Source of the DNA: Clostridium sp.
GTDB lineage: Bacteria > Bacillota > Clostridia > Clostridiales > Clostridiaceae
Direction: 5' to 3'
Assembly: GCA_029851835.1 (NCBI GenBank)
Contig: JARKVD010000036.1
Span: 1 to 64,000, forward strand
DNA length: 64,000 bases
A program made the translations under genes and the position numbers. How positions within the stretch are numbered: the first letter of the stretch is position 1; each line of letters opens with the position of its first letter. The notes beneath the pieces are model-generated. The model was not told the origin of the DNA. It made no database searches and saw only the letters and a program-made list of their open reading frames with translations. Below, one piece after another: positions 1 to 8,316 of the stretch.

Positions 1-164
1 CTATGATGGCTCATTATCTTGCCATGAATGGAAAAACCTATGGAGCATACGAAGGTATCCTTCAGGGTGAAGCTGAAGATACTATTAGCTGTGTTGGATA
101 TATTGGAAAAGAAGGTATGAAGGAAACCGACAAAGAAATTATTAGAATAATGCTTGGTGAATAA
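1..164 (+). CDS. C-terminal fragment of an unrecognised protein
   Basis: An open frame enters from the window edge (read from base 3) and ends at TAA 162-164, giving the last ~53 residues of a protein ending in IIRIMLGE. The fragment is soluble-looking, with no membrane segment, and has one cysteine. I do not recognise the family from this tail alone. A strong hairpin terminator follows about 14 bases later, so this is the last gene of its transcript and it converges on the cotJ operon. Confidence 0.6.
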   Translation, partial: MMAHYLAMNGKTYGAYEGILQGEAEDTISCVGYIGKEGMKETDKEIIRIMLGE

Positions 165-177
165 TTTTATAAAGGTT

Positions 178-212
178 AAAGGCTATTTCAACATTGAAAT
201 AGCCTTTTTATT
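178..212. terminator. Bidirectional hairpin terminator
   Basis: The arms AAAGGCTATTTCA and TGAAATAGCCTTT enclose a 4-base loop, followed by a T-rich run. It lies between the end of the partial first gene and the convergent cotJC, so it can serve both. The T-run is better on the plus strand. Confidence 0.8.
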
Positions 213-226
213 ATAAAAGCTTTACA

Positions 227-793
227 TTATTTAAGTCTTATACAGTCTTGTACATCATCTAAAGCTTCACCAAACCTCTGAAAGTGAACAACTTCTCGTT
301 CTCTTAAAAACTTCAAAATTTCTTTTATTTGATAGTCATCGGATTGATTAATTAACCACTCGTAAGTTGCCCTAGCTTTTTGCTCAGCGGCCATATCTTC
401 AGTTAAATCTGCAACGACGTCATCCTTAGCTTGAATATATGCAGCTGTCCAAGGTACTCCATTAGGGTCAGCCCAGAATAGTGCTCTTCCGTGATTTGTG
501 TAGTGTCCACCGAGGCCAACAGCTTCTAATTCTTCTAAAGAAGCATTGCTCATAAGCTGATAAACCATAGTACCAATCATTTCAACGTGAGCCATTTCCT
601 CGGTACCTATATCTGTCAAAAGTGCTTTGGATTTATTAGTTGGCATAGTATATCGTTGATTTAGATATCTTAGAGCTGCGCTTAGCTCACCATCAGGTCC
701 GCCATATTGAGCAATTAAAAATTTAGCCATTCTTAAATCTTTAGAATTTTGTAGGTTTATTGGATATTCTAATGTTTTTACATAATACCACAT
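227..793 (-). CDS. cotJC: Spore coat protein CotJC (manganese-catalase family)
   Basis: The 188-residue product matches CotJC closely: RMAKFLIAQYGGPDGELSAA near the N-terminus, LTDIGTEEMAHVEMIGTMVY, then the late block LREREVVHFQRFGEAL. The EMAHVEM and EREVVHFQRF helices carry the Glu/His ligands expected of a di-manganese catalase-like four-helix bundle. CotJ proteins are assembled into the inner coat of the developing spore. The start ATG at 793 follows AAGGAGG at good spacing. It is the last gene of cotJABC, separated from cotJB by about 20 bases. The enzymatic role in the coat is inferred from the family; coat location is established for Bacillus. Confidence 0.95.
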   Translation of the reverse strand: MWYYVKTLEYPINLQNSKDLRMAKFLIAQYGGPDGELSAALRYLNQRYTMPTNKSKALLTDIGTEEMAHVEMIGTMVYQLMSNASLEELEAVGLGGHYTNHGRALFWADPNGVPWTAAYIQAKDDVVADLTEDMAAEQKARATYEWLINQSDDYQIKEILKFLREREVVHFQRFGEALDDVQDCIRLK

Positions 794-813
794 ATATTAT
801 TTATCCTCCTTCA

Positions 814-1062
814 TTAGTGAGTTTCCCATGGCCAAGGTGAGTTTACCCAAGCTTTTGGATTTTCGAAAAAAGCTGAACCGAAGTTAGTTAGAGGACCATA
901 TTTCTCTTCAAATTCTTTAACCAATACCTTTAGTTTATAAGATACTTGCTTATAGGTTTCGGTAGCCTCTTCACATTCAGGGAAATTATCGAGATATAAA
1001 TTAAGATCTACGGCGTAGAATTGAAGTTTCATGATTTCTTCTAAAAGGTCTTTATCATGCAT
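814..1062 (-). CDS. cotJB: Spore coat protein CotJB
   Basis: This small protein of about 82 residues (MHDKDLLEEIMKLQFYAVDL through NSPWPWETH) matches CotJB, the second gene of the cotJ operon. The open frame extends upstream to 1155, but the ATG at 1062 directly follows AAGGGAGGTG and the extra N-terminal residues overlap cotJA, so 1062 is the real start. The Trp-Pro-Trp-rich tail and the Leu-Tyr-rich first helix are typical of the family. CotJB is thought to help CotJC assemble into the coat. It lies between cotJA and cotJC in the usual order. Confidence 0.92.
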   Translation of the reverse strand: MHDKDLLEEIMKLQFYAVDLNLYLDNFPECEEATETYKQVSYKLKVLVKEFEEKYGPLTNFGSAFFENPKAWVNSPWPWETH

Positions 1063-1075
1063 ACAAACACCTCCC

Positions 1076-1246
1076 TTAATTACATCTTGAACGCTTATTT
1101 GAGTGATAAGGTCTATGAAGATCCTTAAAGATTGTACCCATTTTAAAAGCGTCATCTAGGCAGAATAAATTTTCAAATGATTGTGGTAATACAAAGGCAC
1201 AAGCGTATTTCATTTTTACACATGGCTGCTTTTCAGTTTTAGTCAT
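1076..1246 (-). CDS. cotJA: Spore coat associated protein CotJA (short)
   Basis: A 56-codon gene beginning MTKTEKQPCVKMKYACAFVL and ending SRCN, with AAGGAGAAT placed upstream of the ATG at 1246. It contains the family features: a cysteine-bearing N-terminus, a VLPQSFENLF-type block and a Pro/Tyr tail. It is immediately upstream of cotJB (13 bases apart), which fixes its identity as the first gene of cotJABC. About 40 bases further upstream on the minus strand lies CATATAAT (plus strand 1285-1292), which resembles the -10 of mother-cell sigma-E promoters. I could not find an equally convincing -35. Confidence 0.85.
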   Translation of the reverse strand: MTKTEKQPCVKMKYACAFVLPQSFENLFCLDDAFKMGTIFKDLHRPYHSNKRSRCN

Positions 1247-1439
1247 TAGTTATTCTCCTTTTAAATTAAGTTATATGTAATAGTATTATATGATGGTAAT
1301 GTATAATTGTGATTAAGTAGAAATATAAAAATTTGGAGTTTACATGTAAGATTTTAATTATATATATCGTTGTATAAGGTGAAGAGAAAGATAAATAAGG
1401 AAATGTTCTTATTTTTAAACTTGAGAGGAGGAAGCTTTC

Positions 1440-2003
1440 ATGAGTATAGATAAAAGTAATTTTATAAGAGAGCTAAAGTATAGAAACCCTGATGCTTTGG
1501 ATTATTTTATAGATTCCTATGGGCCAATAGTTAAGGGAATTACGACAAAAATTTTATATTCCCTAGGAAATAGTGGCATAATTGAGGAATGTATGTCGGA
1601 TATTTTTATGGCGGTTTGGACTAATATAAGTAAATATGATGAGGATAAAGGAAATTTTAAAGGATGGATTAGTGCTGTAGCAAAATTTAAGGCTATTGAT
1701 TACTACAGAAAGTATAGTAAAGAAGTGAAACTAGAAACTGTGGAAGAAACTGTTACTAATGGCAGAAGTGCAGAGGATGAATTTATAAGTGAGTTTGAAA
1801 GTAGTAGGCTAATAAGAATAATAGAAGATTTAGAAGAACCTGATAGAACTATTTTTATAAAGAAATTCTTATTAGGGGATAAGGTTAAAAGTATAAGTGA
1901 GGCTGTTAATCTTTCGGTTAGTAGTATTAACACAAGAATAAGCCGAGGTAGAGAGAAAATTAGAAGGCAATACTTTGAGTCTTTTAAAGGGGGGGCTGTA
2001 TAA
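1440..2003 (+). CDS. ECF-type RNA polymerase sigma factor
   Basis: The 187-residue protein has a sigma-70 region 2 (about residues 20-90, with DIFMAVWTNISKYDEDKG and GWISAVAKFKAIDYYRK) and a C-terminal region 4 helix-turn-helix (about 125-180, with LSVSSINTRISRGREKIRR). There is no region 1 or 3, so this is an alternative sigma factor of the extracytoplasmic-function class. AGAGGAGG precedes the ATG. The stop overlaps the next gene's start by one base (TAATG), so sigma factor and membrane partner are translationally coupled. The signal it answers to cannot be read from sequence. Confidence 0.9.
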   Translation: MSIDKSNFIRELKYRNPDALDYFIDSYGPIVKGITTKILYSLGNSGIIEECMSDIFMAVWTNISKYDEDKGNFKGWISAVAKFKAIDYYRKYSKEVKLETVEETVTNGRSAEDEFISEFESSRLIRIIEDLEEPDRTIFIKKFLLGDKVKSISEAVNLSVSSINTRISRGREKIRRQYFESFKGGAV

Positions 2004-3403
2004 TGGCAAAGAAGAACAAGGATAATAAAGACCTTTATGAATTGTTTAATGATATGAGCTTTAATGAAGGAGAATTTGAACCAATTGAAATGAATGAACT
2101 TGAAGCTTTAAGATTAAAAAAAATGGTTAAAGAAAGAATAAGCATAGAGGAATCAGGAAGGGATATACCTAATAAAAAAACTAGTTCAGCTCAAAAGAAT
2201 AAGAAAAATAGAAAGTGGTTAAAAATAGCTAGTATTGCGATGATAGGTGCAATAGTAGCTGGATTTACGCCAAAAGGAAGAGAAGTTCTAGCACAAATTG
2301 CAGATAAATTATTTTTTAATCCAAGTCAAGGTATTATGAGTGAAGATCAGTGGGGGAACACTTACGTATTAGAAGAGCCGGTAAGGGTTAATATAAATGG
2401 AGTAAGCACTCTTATAAAAAATATTATCAATAGTGGGGATTATATTTCTATAGAAATGTGGACAGATGAAGCTATTAACGCGAACAACCTTAATTTTAAG
2501 GAAGAATATGAGTCGTTAAGTGATAAGAAGTATAAAGATCTAAAAGAAAACTTTAAAATTAAAACGATGACAAATGAAATGCTGCCAGTTGAAGGGGCAT
2601 CCATGGCTAGTGGAGGATATTCGGCAGTTAGTTTTAAGCAGGGGAAAGATATAATTACGGAGTTTTATTTATGCTATGGAGAAGAAGAAATTGGATACTT
2701 TCAATTAGAACAAATTAAGTATGTAGATGGTTATGATGAACTAGGTGGAAATGCAACTAATAACGGTATATTAATAGGAGCTACAAGCTATTACATTGAA
2801 GGAAAAAGATACTTTAAACTTTGGAGTAATAAGGATGGCTTGGAGTTGCCTGAATATAGGATAAATGTTGATAGCTATAATAATATAAAAGTTACAGATG
2901 AAAATGGAAATCCATTAAATTTTGAAAGTGCAAATGACGGAACAGGAAAGGCGTATAAGCTTCTAGAGGATTATAGTGGAGATATTTGTGTAAGCATTAA
3001 TGATATAGATTTAAGTTATGATTTAAAAGAAGGCTCTACAGTTTCATTGAAACTTCCTAAAAAGGGTGAAACAGAAAACATTAATGAAGAGATAAAATTA
3101 AATGGATTAAAAGACAGACTAGTAATAAAGTCTATAATTAATAATAATGGACAATATGAAAATGGAGACTATGTTATTACATTAGACTTCTCTGATAACT
3201 ATGACAGCAGCAGATTTATATATATGGCTCGTCAAAGCTTTAGAAGTGGTGGAACCATGGGTGACCCAGAAAATAAGTGTAGTGAAATTTATTTAAATGT
3301 AGATGATTTGAGTTTGAGTGAAAGATTACTTGGACGTGTTAATCTAAAGTTAGATAGTTTATTAGTAAAACAGTATGGAAATTGGGAGTTTACCGTTAAG
3401 TAA
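2003..3403 (+). CDS. Membrane DUF4179-type protein, probable anti-sigma factor
   Basis: This 466-residue protein has a charged cytoplasmic N-terminus (about 1-70), one membrane helix (WLKIASIAMIGAIVAGF, about 73-90) and a large extracytoplasmic part. That fits DUF4179-type proteins encoded next to clostridial ECF sigma factors. The one-base overlap with the sigma gene and the cytoplasmic tail predict that it holds the sigma factor at the membrane until an external signal releases it. The regulatory role is inferred from topology and pairing. The C-terminal ~370 residues look beta-rich and have no catalytic motif that I can see. A terminator and a degraded dispersed repeat follow. Confidence 0.75.
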   Translation: MAKKNKDNKDLYELFNDMSFNEGEFEPIEMNELEALRLKKMVKERISIEESGRDIPNKKTSSAQKNKKNRKWLKIASIAMIGAIVAGFTPKGREVLAQIADKLFFNPSQGIMSEDQWGNTYVLEEPVRVNINGVSTLIKNIINSGDYISIEMWTDEAINANNLNFKEEYESLSDKKYKDLKENFKIKTMTNEMLPVEGASMASGGYSAVSFKQGKDIITEFYLCYGEEEIGYFQLEQIKYVDGYDELGGNATNNGILIGATSYYIEGKRYFKLWSNKDGLELPEYRINVDSYNNIKVTDENGNPLNFESANDGTGKAYKLLEDYSGDICVSINDIDLSYDLKEGSTVSLKLPKKGETENINEEIKLNGLKDRLVIKSIINNNGQYENGDYVITLDFSDNYDSSRFIYMARQSFRSGGTMGDPENKCSEIYLNVDDLSLSERLLGRVNLKLDSLLVKQYGNWEFTVK

Positions 3404-3411
3404 GGGTCTCA

Positions 3412-3535
3412 AGGTGACACTCAAGAAGTGATGTCCCAAGTCTTTGATTTGATTAGTGGAACTTCTATAGAGTGTACCTATGAGTTAGAATACTCGAACT
3501 TACTCTTGGATCACTACTTGAAATGGAAAAAGGAA
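3412..3535 (-). repeat. Dispersed clostridial repeat, family 1, degenerate copy
   Basis: Read on the minus strand, this holds GAAGTTCCACTAATCAAATC followed by AAAGACTTGG and a CATCACTT block. It is nearly the same as the segment at 19197-19237. It is the same element as the copies near 19 kb, 39 kb, 43 kb and 56 kb, here inverted and worn. Confidence 0.65.
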
Positions 3536-3551
3536 GGAATTTCTTTAATGT

Positions 3552-3583
3552 AAAATGAGGTGTAAATTACACCTCATTTTTTA
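3552..3583 (+). terminator. Hairpin terminator of the sigma/anti-sigma operon
   Basis: AAAATGAGGTG and CACCTCATTTT flank a short AT loop, followed by TTTTTT. Confidence 0.85.
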
Positions 3584-3684
3584 ACATAAAAATTATGAGA
3601 ATTTAACAAGAATATAAACTTTATGCAAAACATATATGGTAAAATTAGGATAAGGGAAGAGAGAGTATGATGGGAGGTTATCGT

Positions 3685-4467
3685 ATGCCTGCAAGCTATA
3701 CCCACTATGATTTTGGACAAGTTGTTTATGAAAAGCTGTCAAAGGAATTAAAAGCTGTAATAAATGAGAATAAAGAAGCTTTTAACATAGGGTTAAATGG
3801 TCCAGATATTTTATTTTATTATAAGCCTTTAAGTAAAAATCATATTAATATATTGGGACATGAAATGCATAGAGAAGCAGCAGTAAGGTTCTTTAATGAA
3901 GCTAAAAAACATATAGTAGAACATAAAGAAGGTGTTCCATATATATTAGGATTTATATGTCACTTCATATTAGATAGCAATTGTCATCCATATATTGAGG
4001 AAGCTATTGCAATGAGTGGGATATCTCATGAGGAAATTGAAGCAGAGCTTGATGGAAGGATAATGAGAAAAAACAATTTAAGTCCACAGATTATAAATGC
4101 TGGAGCACATATAATTTCTACAAGGAAAAATGCAAGAATTATATCTAGGTTTTACAAGGGAATTAGTGAAGGTGAAATATTTAAGGCGCTAAAATCAGTG
4201 AGATTTTATAATCAATTATTAATGTGTCAAAATGATTTTAAAAGAAATATCATAAAAGGCGGTTTATCGAAGATTAGAGGTGCCCAAGGATTTAGTCGTA
4301 TGATAATTAATGTGGTTCCAAATCAAAAGTGTAAAAGCATCATTGCTAAATTATTGATACTTTATGATAAATCTATAGATGAAGCAGTACAAATGATAGA
4401 AGAGTATTATAGGAATCTAACAAGTGATGCTCCAATCAATGAAAGATTTAATAGAAATTTTGGATAG
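3685..4467 (+). CDS. Zinc-dependent phospholipase C family protein
   Basis: The product begins MPASYTHYDFGQVVYEKL and carries spaced histidines in GHEMHREAAVRFF and ICHFILDSNCHPY. This is the pattern of the zinc-dependent phospholipase C superfamily found as uncharacterised proteins in many Firmicutes. The likely metal ligands are the His residues in those two blocks together with nearby Asp. There is no signal peptide, unlike secreted alpha-toxin, so a cytoplasmic role is likely and the substrate is unknown. I chose 3685 over the upstream ATG at 3667 because GGGAGG sits just before it and the family starts with MPA; 3667 also has a weaker AG-rich site. It ends 10 bases before the MFS gene. 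Confidence 0.8.
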   Translation: MPASYTHYDFGQVVYEKLSKELKAVINENKEAFNIGLNGPDILFYYKPLSKNHINILGHEMHREAAVRFFNEAKKHIVEHKEGVPYILGFICHFILDSNCHPYIEEAIAMSGISHEEIEAELDGRIMRKNNLSPQIINAGAHIISTRKNARIISRFYKGISEGEIFKALKSVRFYNQLLMCQNDFKRNIIKGGLSKIRGAQGFSRMIINVVPNQKCKSIIAKLLILYDKSIDEAVQMIEEYYRNLTSDAPINERFNRNFG

Positions 4468-4477
4468 GAGGCGTAAA

Positions 4478-5740
4478 ATGAGTAAATTCACTAAACTGGA
4501 AAAGAACTGGATTTTATATGATGTTGGGAATTCAGCATTTACTATGCTGGTTTCAACTATAATTCCAATTTACTTCAAGAATGTAGCTACAACTGCAGGA
4601 ATTTCAGCTGCAGATTCAACGGCATACTGGGGGTATGCACTATCTATTTCTACAGTAATCATAGCAATACTTGGGCCAATTTTAGGATCTTTGGCAGATA
4701 CTAAGGGTTATAAAAAGCCACTATTTTCATTGTTTATGATGCTTGGAGCTTTAGGGTGTGCAGCATTATCTTTACCAGTGCCTTGGATAGTATTTTTAGC
4801 TATTTTTGTTATTGCAAAGGTTGGCTTTTCAGGAAGTTTAATTTTTTATGATGCAATGCTCAATGATGTAACAATAGATAGCAGAATGGACGAGATATCT
4901 TCACAAGGATATGCATGGGGATATATAGGTAGCTGTATTCCATTTACATTAAGCTTGCTTCTAATATTATTTGCAGGCAAAATGGGCATTTCAGCAAACC
5001 TCGCAACTGGAGTTGCATTTATAATGACTTCAGTTTGGTGGATTTTAATTACATTACCGCTACTAAAAAATTACAAACAGAAATATTATGTGGGAAAAGG
5101 CCAAAAGCTTATGGCAGATAGCGTCAGACGTATAATTCATACTATTGGCACTATCAAGAAACAAAAATATATATTCTTATTCTTACTAGCATTTTTCTTT
5201 TATATAGATGGGGTTTACACTATTATTGGTATGGCAACTTCATATGGTAAGGATGTTGGAATATCAGATACAAATTTATTGTTAGCGCTATTATTAACAC
5301 AGATAGTTGCGTTTCCATTTGCAATTTTCTTTGGAAAGTTGTCTAAAAAGGTTAGAAATGACAAGTTAATTAAGGTTTGTATTATAGGGTATATAGGAAT
5401 AACTTTGTTTGCACTACAGCTAGATAAAGCTTGGGAGTTCTGGCTTCTTGCAGTGTGTGTGGCTGTTTTCCAAGGCCCAGTCCAAGCATTATCAAGATCC
5501 TATTTTTCTAAAATTATTCCAAAGGATAAATCTAGTGAATACTTTGGTTTTTATGATATTTTTGGAAAGAGTGCATCTTTTGCAGGAACAACAATTGTAG
5601 GTATTACAACTCAAATAAGTGGAACTTCTAAAGTTGGGGTAGGATGCATAGTTATAATGTTTATAATCGGATATATTATTTTCAGAGCTGCTGTGAAAGT
5701 TAATGATGAGGTAGCGAGGGAAACTACTGTGAGTTTATAA
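4478..5740 (+). CDS. MFS transporter, UMF1/Atg22-like family
   Basis: A polytopic membrane protein of about 420 residues with around 12 hydrophobic segments. The opening KNWILYDVGNSAFTMLVST and the segment GPILGSLADTKGYKK (the MFS loop 2-3 signature position) match the UMF1 branch of the major facilitator superfamily, bacterial relatives of the yeast vacuolar effluxer Atg22. The substrate is unknown. An in-frame ATG at 4424 lies inside the preceding gene; ATG 4478 is preceded by ATAGGAGGCG and is the better start. It is probably cotranscribed with the phospholipase-like gene and ends before a bidirectional terminator. Confidence 0.85.
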   Translation: MSKFTKLEKNWILYDVGNSAFTMLVSTIIPIYFKNVATTAGISAADSTAYWGYALSISTVIIAILGPILGSLADTKGYKKPLFSLFMMLGALGCAALSLPVPWIVFLAIFVIAKVGFSGSLIFYDAMLNDVTIDSRMDEISSQGYAWGYIGSCIPFTLSLLLILFAGKMGISANLATGVAFIMTSVWWILITLPLLKNYKQKYYVGKGQKLMADSVRRIIHTIGTIKKQKYIFLFLLAFFFYIDGVYTIIGMATSYGKDVGISDTNLLLALLLTQIVAFPFAIFFGKLSKKVRNDKLIKVCIIGYIGITLFALQLDKAWEFWLLAVCVAVFQGPVQALSRSYFSKIIPKDKSSEYFGFYDIFGKSASFAGTTIVGITTQISGTSKVGVGCIVIMFIIGYIIFRAAVKVNDEVARETTVSL

Positions 5741-5760
5741 AATTAGTTTGCGGTATTAAT

Positions 5761-5794
5761 AAAAAGAAGTGATGTAATCATCACTTCTTTTTAT
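5761..5794. terminator. Bidirectional hairpin terminator between convergent genes
   Basis: AAAAAGAAGTGATG and CATCACTTCTTTTT enclose TAAT. The hairpin overlaps the stop codon of the minus-strand DUF5661 gene. Confidence 0.85.
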
Positions 5795-6110
5795 TAGCTT
5801 TTGACCAATATGCATCTGCATCAGTTTCAAGTTTCTTTAACCTGTCATAGTAATCAGGAAATTCCAATAGATGAGCTAAGGCAATTTTACCTGTAAGTAT
5901 TGGGTCGTTATTAGTTACATTGGTTTCAGGAAATTTAGTGCCATGTTCAAGTTCTACATTAATGCCCATCCAGAATTGTTTTAAATCAAACTTTTCTTTT
6001 GTAAAATCAATATTAAGTGCAGTTGCAATTTTTTTAGCTTCTTCCATGGAAAATTGCTTTTGTTCAGGGTTACCTCTTAAAGTTTGTAATATTAATGTTT
6101 TATGGTTCAT
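5781..6110 (-). CDS. DUF5661 family protein
   Basis: A 109-residue soluble protein with the block FWMGINVELEHGTKFPETNV and then LTGKIALAHLLEFPDYYDRL. I recognise this as DUF5661, a short family of unknown function found in bacteria and phages. The His/Glu pairs in VELEHG and the Asp-Tyr-Tyr near the end are conserved-looking, but no activity is known. AGGGTGAT precedes the ATG at 6110. It stands alone, convergent with the MFS gene. Confidence 0.75.
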   Translation of the reverse strand: MNHKTLILQTLRGNPEQKQFSMEEAKKIATALNIDFTKEKFDLKQFWMGINVELEHGTKFPETNVTNNDPILTGKIALAHLLEFPDYYDRLKKLETDADAYWSKANKKK

Positions 6111-6375
6111 TTTATCACCCTATTATAGTATTTCATAAGTTATTATATTCTTGGAAAGGGCTAGGGGTTCATGATACAGAGTTAAATATACAATGGATTA
6201 TTAGTGAAAATTAACTACAAAATTAAGATGTATATTGTTTGATAATTACAACTTTAAAATGTCAGCAATTTTAGTATTGTTATTTATATATAAGAGATGT
6301 TAATATATCTTATACGAATTAATAAATTCTTAAAAAATAAGGGGTATGTTACCTGAAAGAAGCTAAGGAGGAAAA

Positions 6376-6819
6376 ATGATAAACAACATAACAATAAGAC
6401 AAATTCAATGGGGAACACAAGAGTATAGTCAAGCTGTAGAGCTAAGATGCAAAGTATTTGAAAAGAATCATTCACAGTTAAATTTGGATAGAGAATTTGA
6501 TGATTATCATTTTGGTGCCTTTATGGGTTCTCAGATGGTAGGATGCTTTGTTTTAACAGAACTTAGTGATGAAACTGTTCAAATGAGACAAGTTGCAGTG
6601 GATGAGTTTGTTAGAGGTAAAAATGTTGGCAGACAAATGCTTATTTTTGCAGAAGAGTTTGTGAAAGAAGAAGGATACAATACAATTATTTTAAAATCAA
6701 GAAAGTATGCAACACCATTTTATGAAAAGCATAACTATGTACAGACAAGTGAAGAATTTGCTGAAGCTGCAATGACTGCAGGAATGACATATATAGAGAT
6801 GACGAAAGTTGTTTGTTAA
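6376..6819 (+). CDS. GNAT family N-acetyltransferase
   Basis: A 147-residue single-domain GNAT protein: beta-strands in the first half (FGAFMGSQMVGCFVLTEL), then MRQVAVDEFVRGKNVGRQML. The V-R-G-K-N-V-G-R segment is the acetyl-CoA pyrophosphate-binding motif A, and FYEKHNYV is the usual motif B. The overall pattern is close to the ElaA/YjcF-like acyltransferases; the acceptor substrate is unknown. The start at 6376 follows AAGGAGG. It is monocistronic, with a hairpin terminator just after the stop. Confidence 0.88.
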   Translation: MINNITIRQIQWGTQEYSQAVELRCKVFEKNHSQLNLDREFDDYHFGAFMGSQMVGCFVLTELSDETVQMRQVAVDEFVRGKNVGRQMLIFAEEFVKEEGYNTIILKSRKYATPFYEKHNYVQTSEEFAEAAMTAGMTYIEMTKVVC

Positions 6820-6828
6820 ATAAATTAA

Positions 6829-6869
6829 AGTCACTAAATCTAACACTAGATTTAGTGGCTATATTTTTT
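6829..6869 (+). terminator. Hairpin terminator after the GNAT gene
   Basis: CACTAAATCTA and TAGATTTAGTG pair around a 4-base loop, followed by a T-rich tract. Confidence 0.8.
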
Positions 6870-6932
6870 ATATTAATCTGATATAATAAAATATATAATG
6901 GAGAATTATTCTTAAATAAGAAGGTGATTTTG

Positions 6933-7565
6933 ATGAACAATGATAAGAGAAAAAAGATACTAGAGATATTAGAAGAAACTTATAGGGGCGCTACTTGCGG
7001 ATTGGATTTCAATAGTCCGTTTGAATTATTGATATCAACTATTTTATCTGCTCAATGTACTGATGAACGTGTTAACATGGTGACCAAGGAGCTATATAAA
7101 CAATATAATACTCCAGAAGCTATGCTTTCTTTAACGGAAACGGAATTAGGTAAAAAAATTCACAGTTGTGGTTTTTATAAAAATAAAAGTAAAAATATAT
7201 TAGGGGCGTGTAGAGCAATCATAGAGAGACATAATGGTGAAGTGCCAAGAACTATGGAGGAACTGATTGCACTTCCTGGAGTAGGAAGAAAGACTGCTAA
7301 TGTTGTTCTCTCAAATGCCTTTGGAGTTCCTGCAATAGCAGTTGATACTCATGTGTTTAGAATATCTAATAGAACGGGATTTGCGCCAGGAGATAATGTA
7401 GAGATTGTAGAAGAAAAGTTAATGAAATATGTTCCTAAAAAAATGTGGAGTGATACTCATCATTATATAATTTGGCATGGAAGAAAAATTTGTGATGCAA
7501 GAAAGCCAAAGTGTTATGAATGTCCAATTGCGGAGTATTGTGATTACGTAAATAAAAGTAAATAA
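6933..7565 (+). CDS. nth: Endonuclease III (DNA glycosylase/AP lyase)
   Basis: Removes oxidised pyrimidines from DNA and cleaves the resulting abasic site. The helix-hairpin-helix block LPGVGRKTANVVLSNAFG carries the catalytic lysine (K120 with this start) and AVDTHV carries the catalytic Asp (D138), the same numbers as in E. coli Nth. That supports ATG 6933 over GTG 6924. The C-terminal C-X6-C-X2-C-X5-C motif ligates the [4Fe-4S] cluster. AAGGTG lies about 7 bases upstream of the ATG. It is monocistronic with its own terminator. Confidence 0.97.
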   Translation: MNNDKRKKILEILEETYRGATCGLDFNSPFELLISTILSAQCTDERVNMVTKELYKQYNTPEAMLSLTETELGKKIHSCGFYKNKSKNILGACRAIIERHNGEVPRTMEELIALPGVGRKTANVVLSNAFGVPAIAVDTHVFRISNRTGFAPGDNVEIVEEKLMKYVPKKMWSDTHHYIIWHGRKICDARKPKCYECPIAEYCDYVNKSK

Positions 7566-7566
7566 A

Positions 7567-7618
7567 TAAAAAGGCTGTATTAAATGTTTTTCTTTAGTAC
7601 AGCCTTTTGCTTATTTTA
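7567..7618. terminator. Hairpin terminator between nth and the thioredoxin-like gene
   Basis: AAAAGGCTGTA and TACAGCCTTTT with inner TTAA/TTTA pairing, then T-rich sequence. It is placed to serve both convergent genes. Confidence 0.8.
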
Positions 7619-8104
7619 TAAAATTATGTCTAAAAGATTTTTCTCTATTAAATCATTATATTTTCCAGAACGATATTCAGAAATAAGTGATTTTCTTTCA
7701 TCCATAGTTAAAGAAGCCATTTTTGAGGATAATTCCTTTGGCATTTCAACATATGCACCTTTTGGAGCCATTGAACTGTCGAAGGTTATCACTGTTGGTA
7801 TTCTGCTATCACCTACAGCTTCATTAAGGAAATCTTCAAATCCTGTTCTAGGGAATATATGAACTTTTAAATTTGAGTTTTCTTCCTTAAGTCTTTGAAT
7901 AAATGGAATAGTAACTATACAGTCTGGACAAAAGCCTTCAGAAAAAACAGCTACATGGATTGTTTCATTTAAATTGAGAATTTTATTTTTTGTAGAGTCT
8001 GAAAGGATTGTATTCGCATATGCTTTATTTTGAACATCTCCGTATTTTTCCTGCTGCTTTTCTAAGTAATCTTCAAAAGTCAGTGACTTAGTAAAATCTA
8101 ACAT
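7616..8104 (-). CDS. Thioredoxin-like family protein with CPDC motif
   Basis: A 162-residue cytoplasmic protein. The central strand VAVFSEGFCPDCIVTIPFIQ carries a redox-type CPDC pair, and DSRIPTVITFD supplies the cis-proline strand of a thioredoxin fold. It is longer than classic thioredoxin (~105 residues), with an N-terminal helical extension, resembling the thioredoxin-like proteins often annotated only as thioredoxin family. It has no signal peptide. The CPDC dipeptide differs from the CGPC of TrxA, so its redox potential and partner are likely different; the substrate is unknown. AAGGGAGG precedes the ATG at 8104. Confidence 0.85.
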   Translation of the reverse strand: MLDFTKSLTFEDYLEKQQEKYGDVQNKAYANTILSDSTKNKILNLNETIHVAVFSEGFCPDCIVTIPFIQRLKEENSNLKVHIFPRTGFEDFLNEAVGDSRIPTVITFDSSMAPKGAYVEMPKELSSKMASLTMDERKSLISEYRSGKYNDLIEKNLLDIIL

Positions 8105-8252
8105 GGTATACCTCCCTTTTAACCTTTATATTTTTAGCTATAAATAATACATTTTACCTATGAAATAAGTAAGATATAAAATATAATCTATTCAAATTAA
8201 TTATAACAAATATAAAAAGGAAATAATACTATACATAAATAATTCTATGAAA

Positions 8253-8281
8253 TTGAGAAAATATAAAATAGACAGTATAAT
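8253..8281 (+). promoter_or_regulatory. Probable sigma-A promoter of pepT
   Basis: TTGAGA at 8253-8258 and TATAAT at 8276-8281 with a 17-base spacer, about 35 bases upstream of pepT. Confidence 0.7.
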
Positions 8282-8316
8282 TATGTTATTACATTTTATG
8301 AAAAGGTGGGATATTT

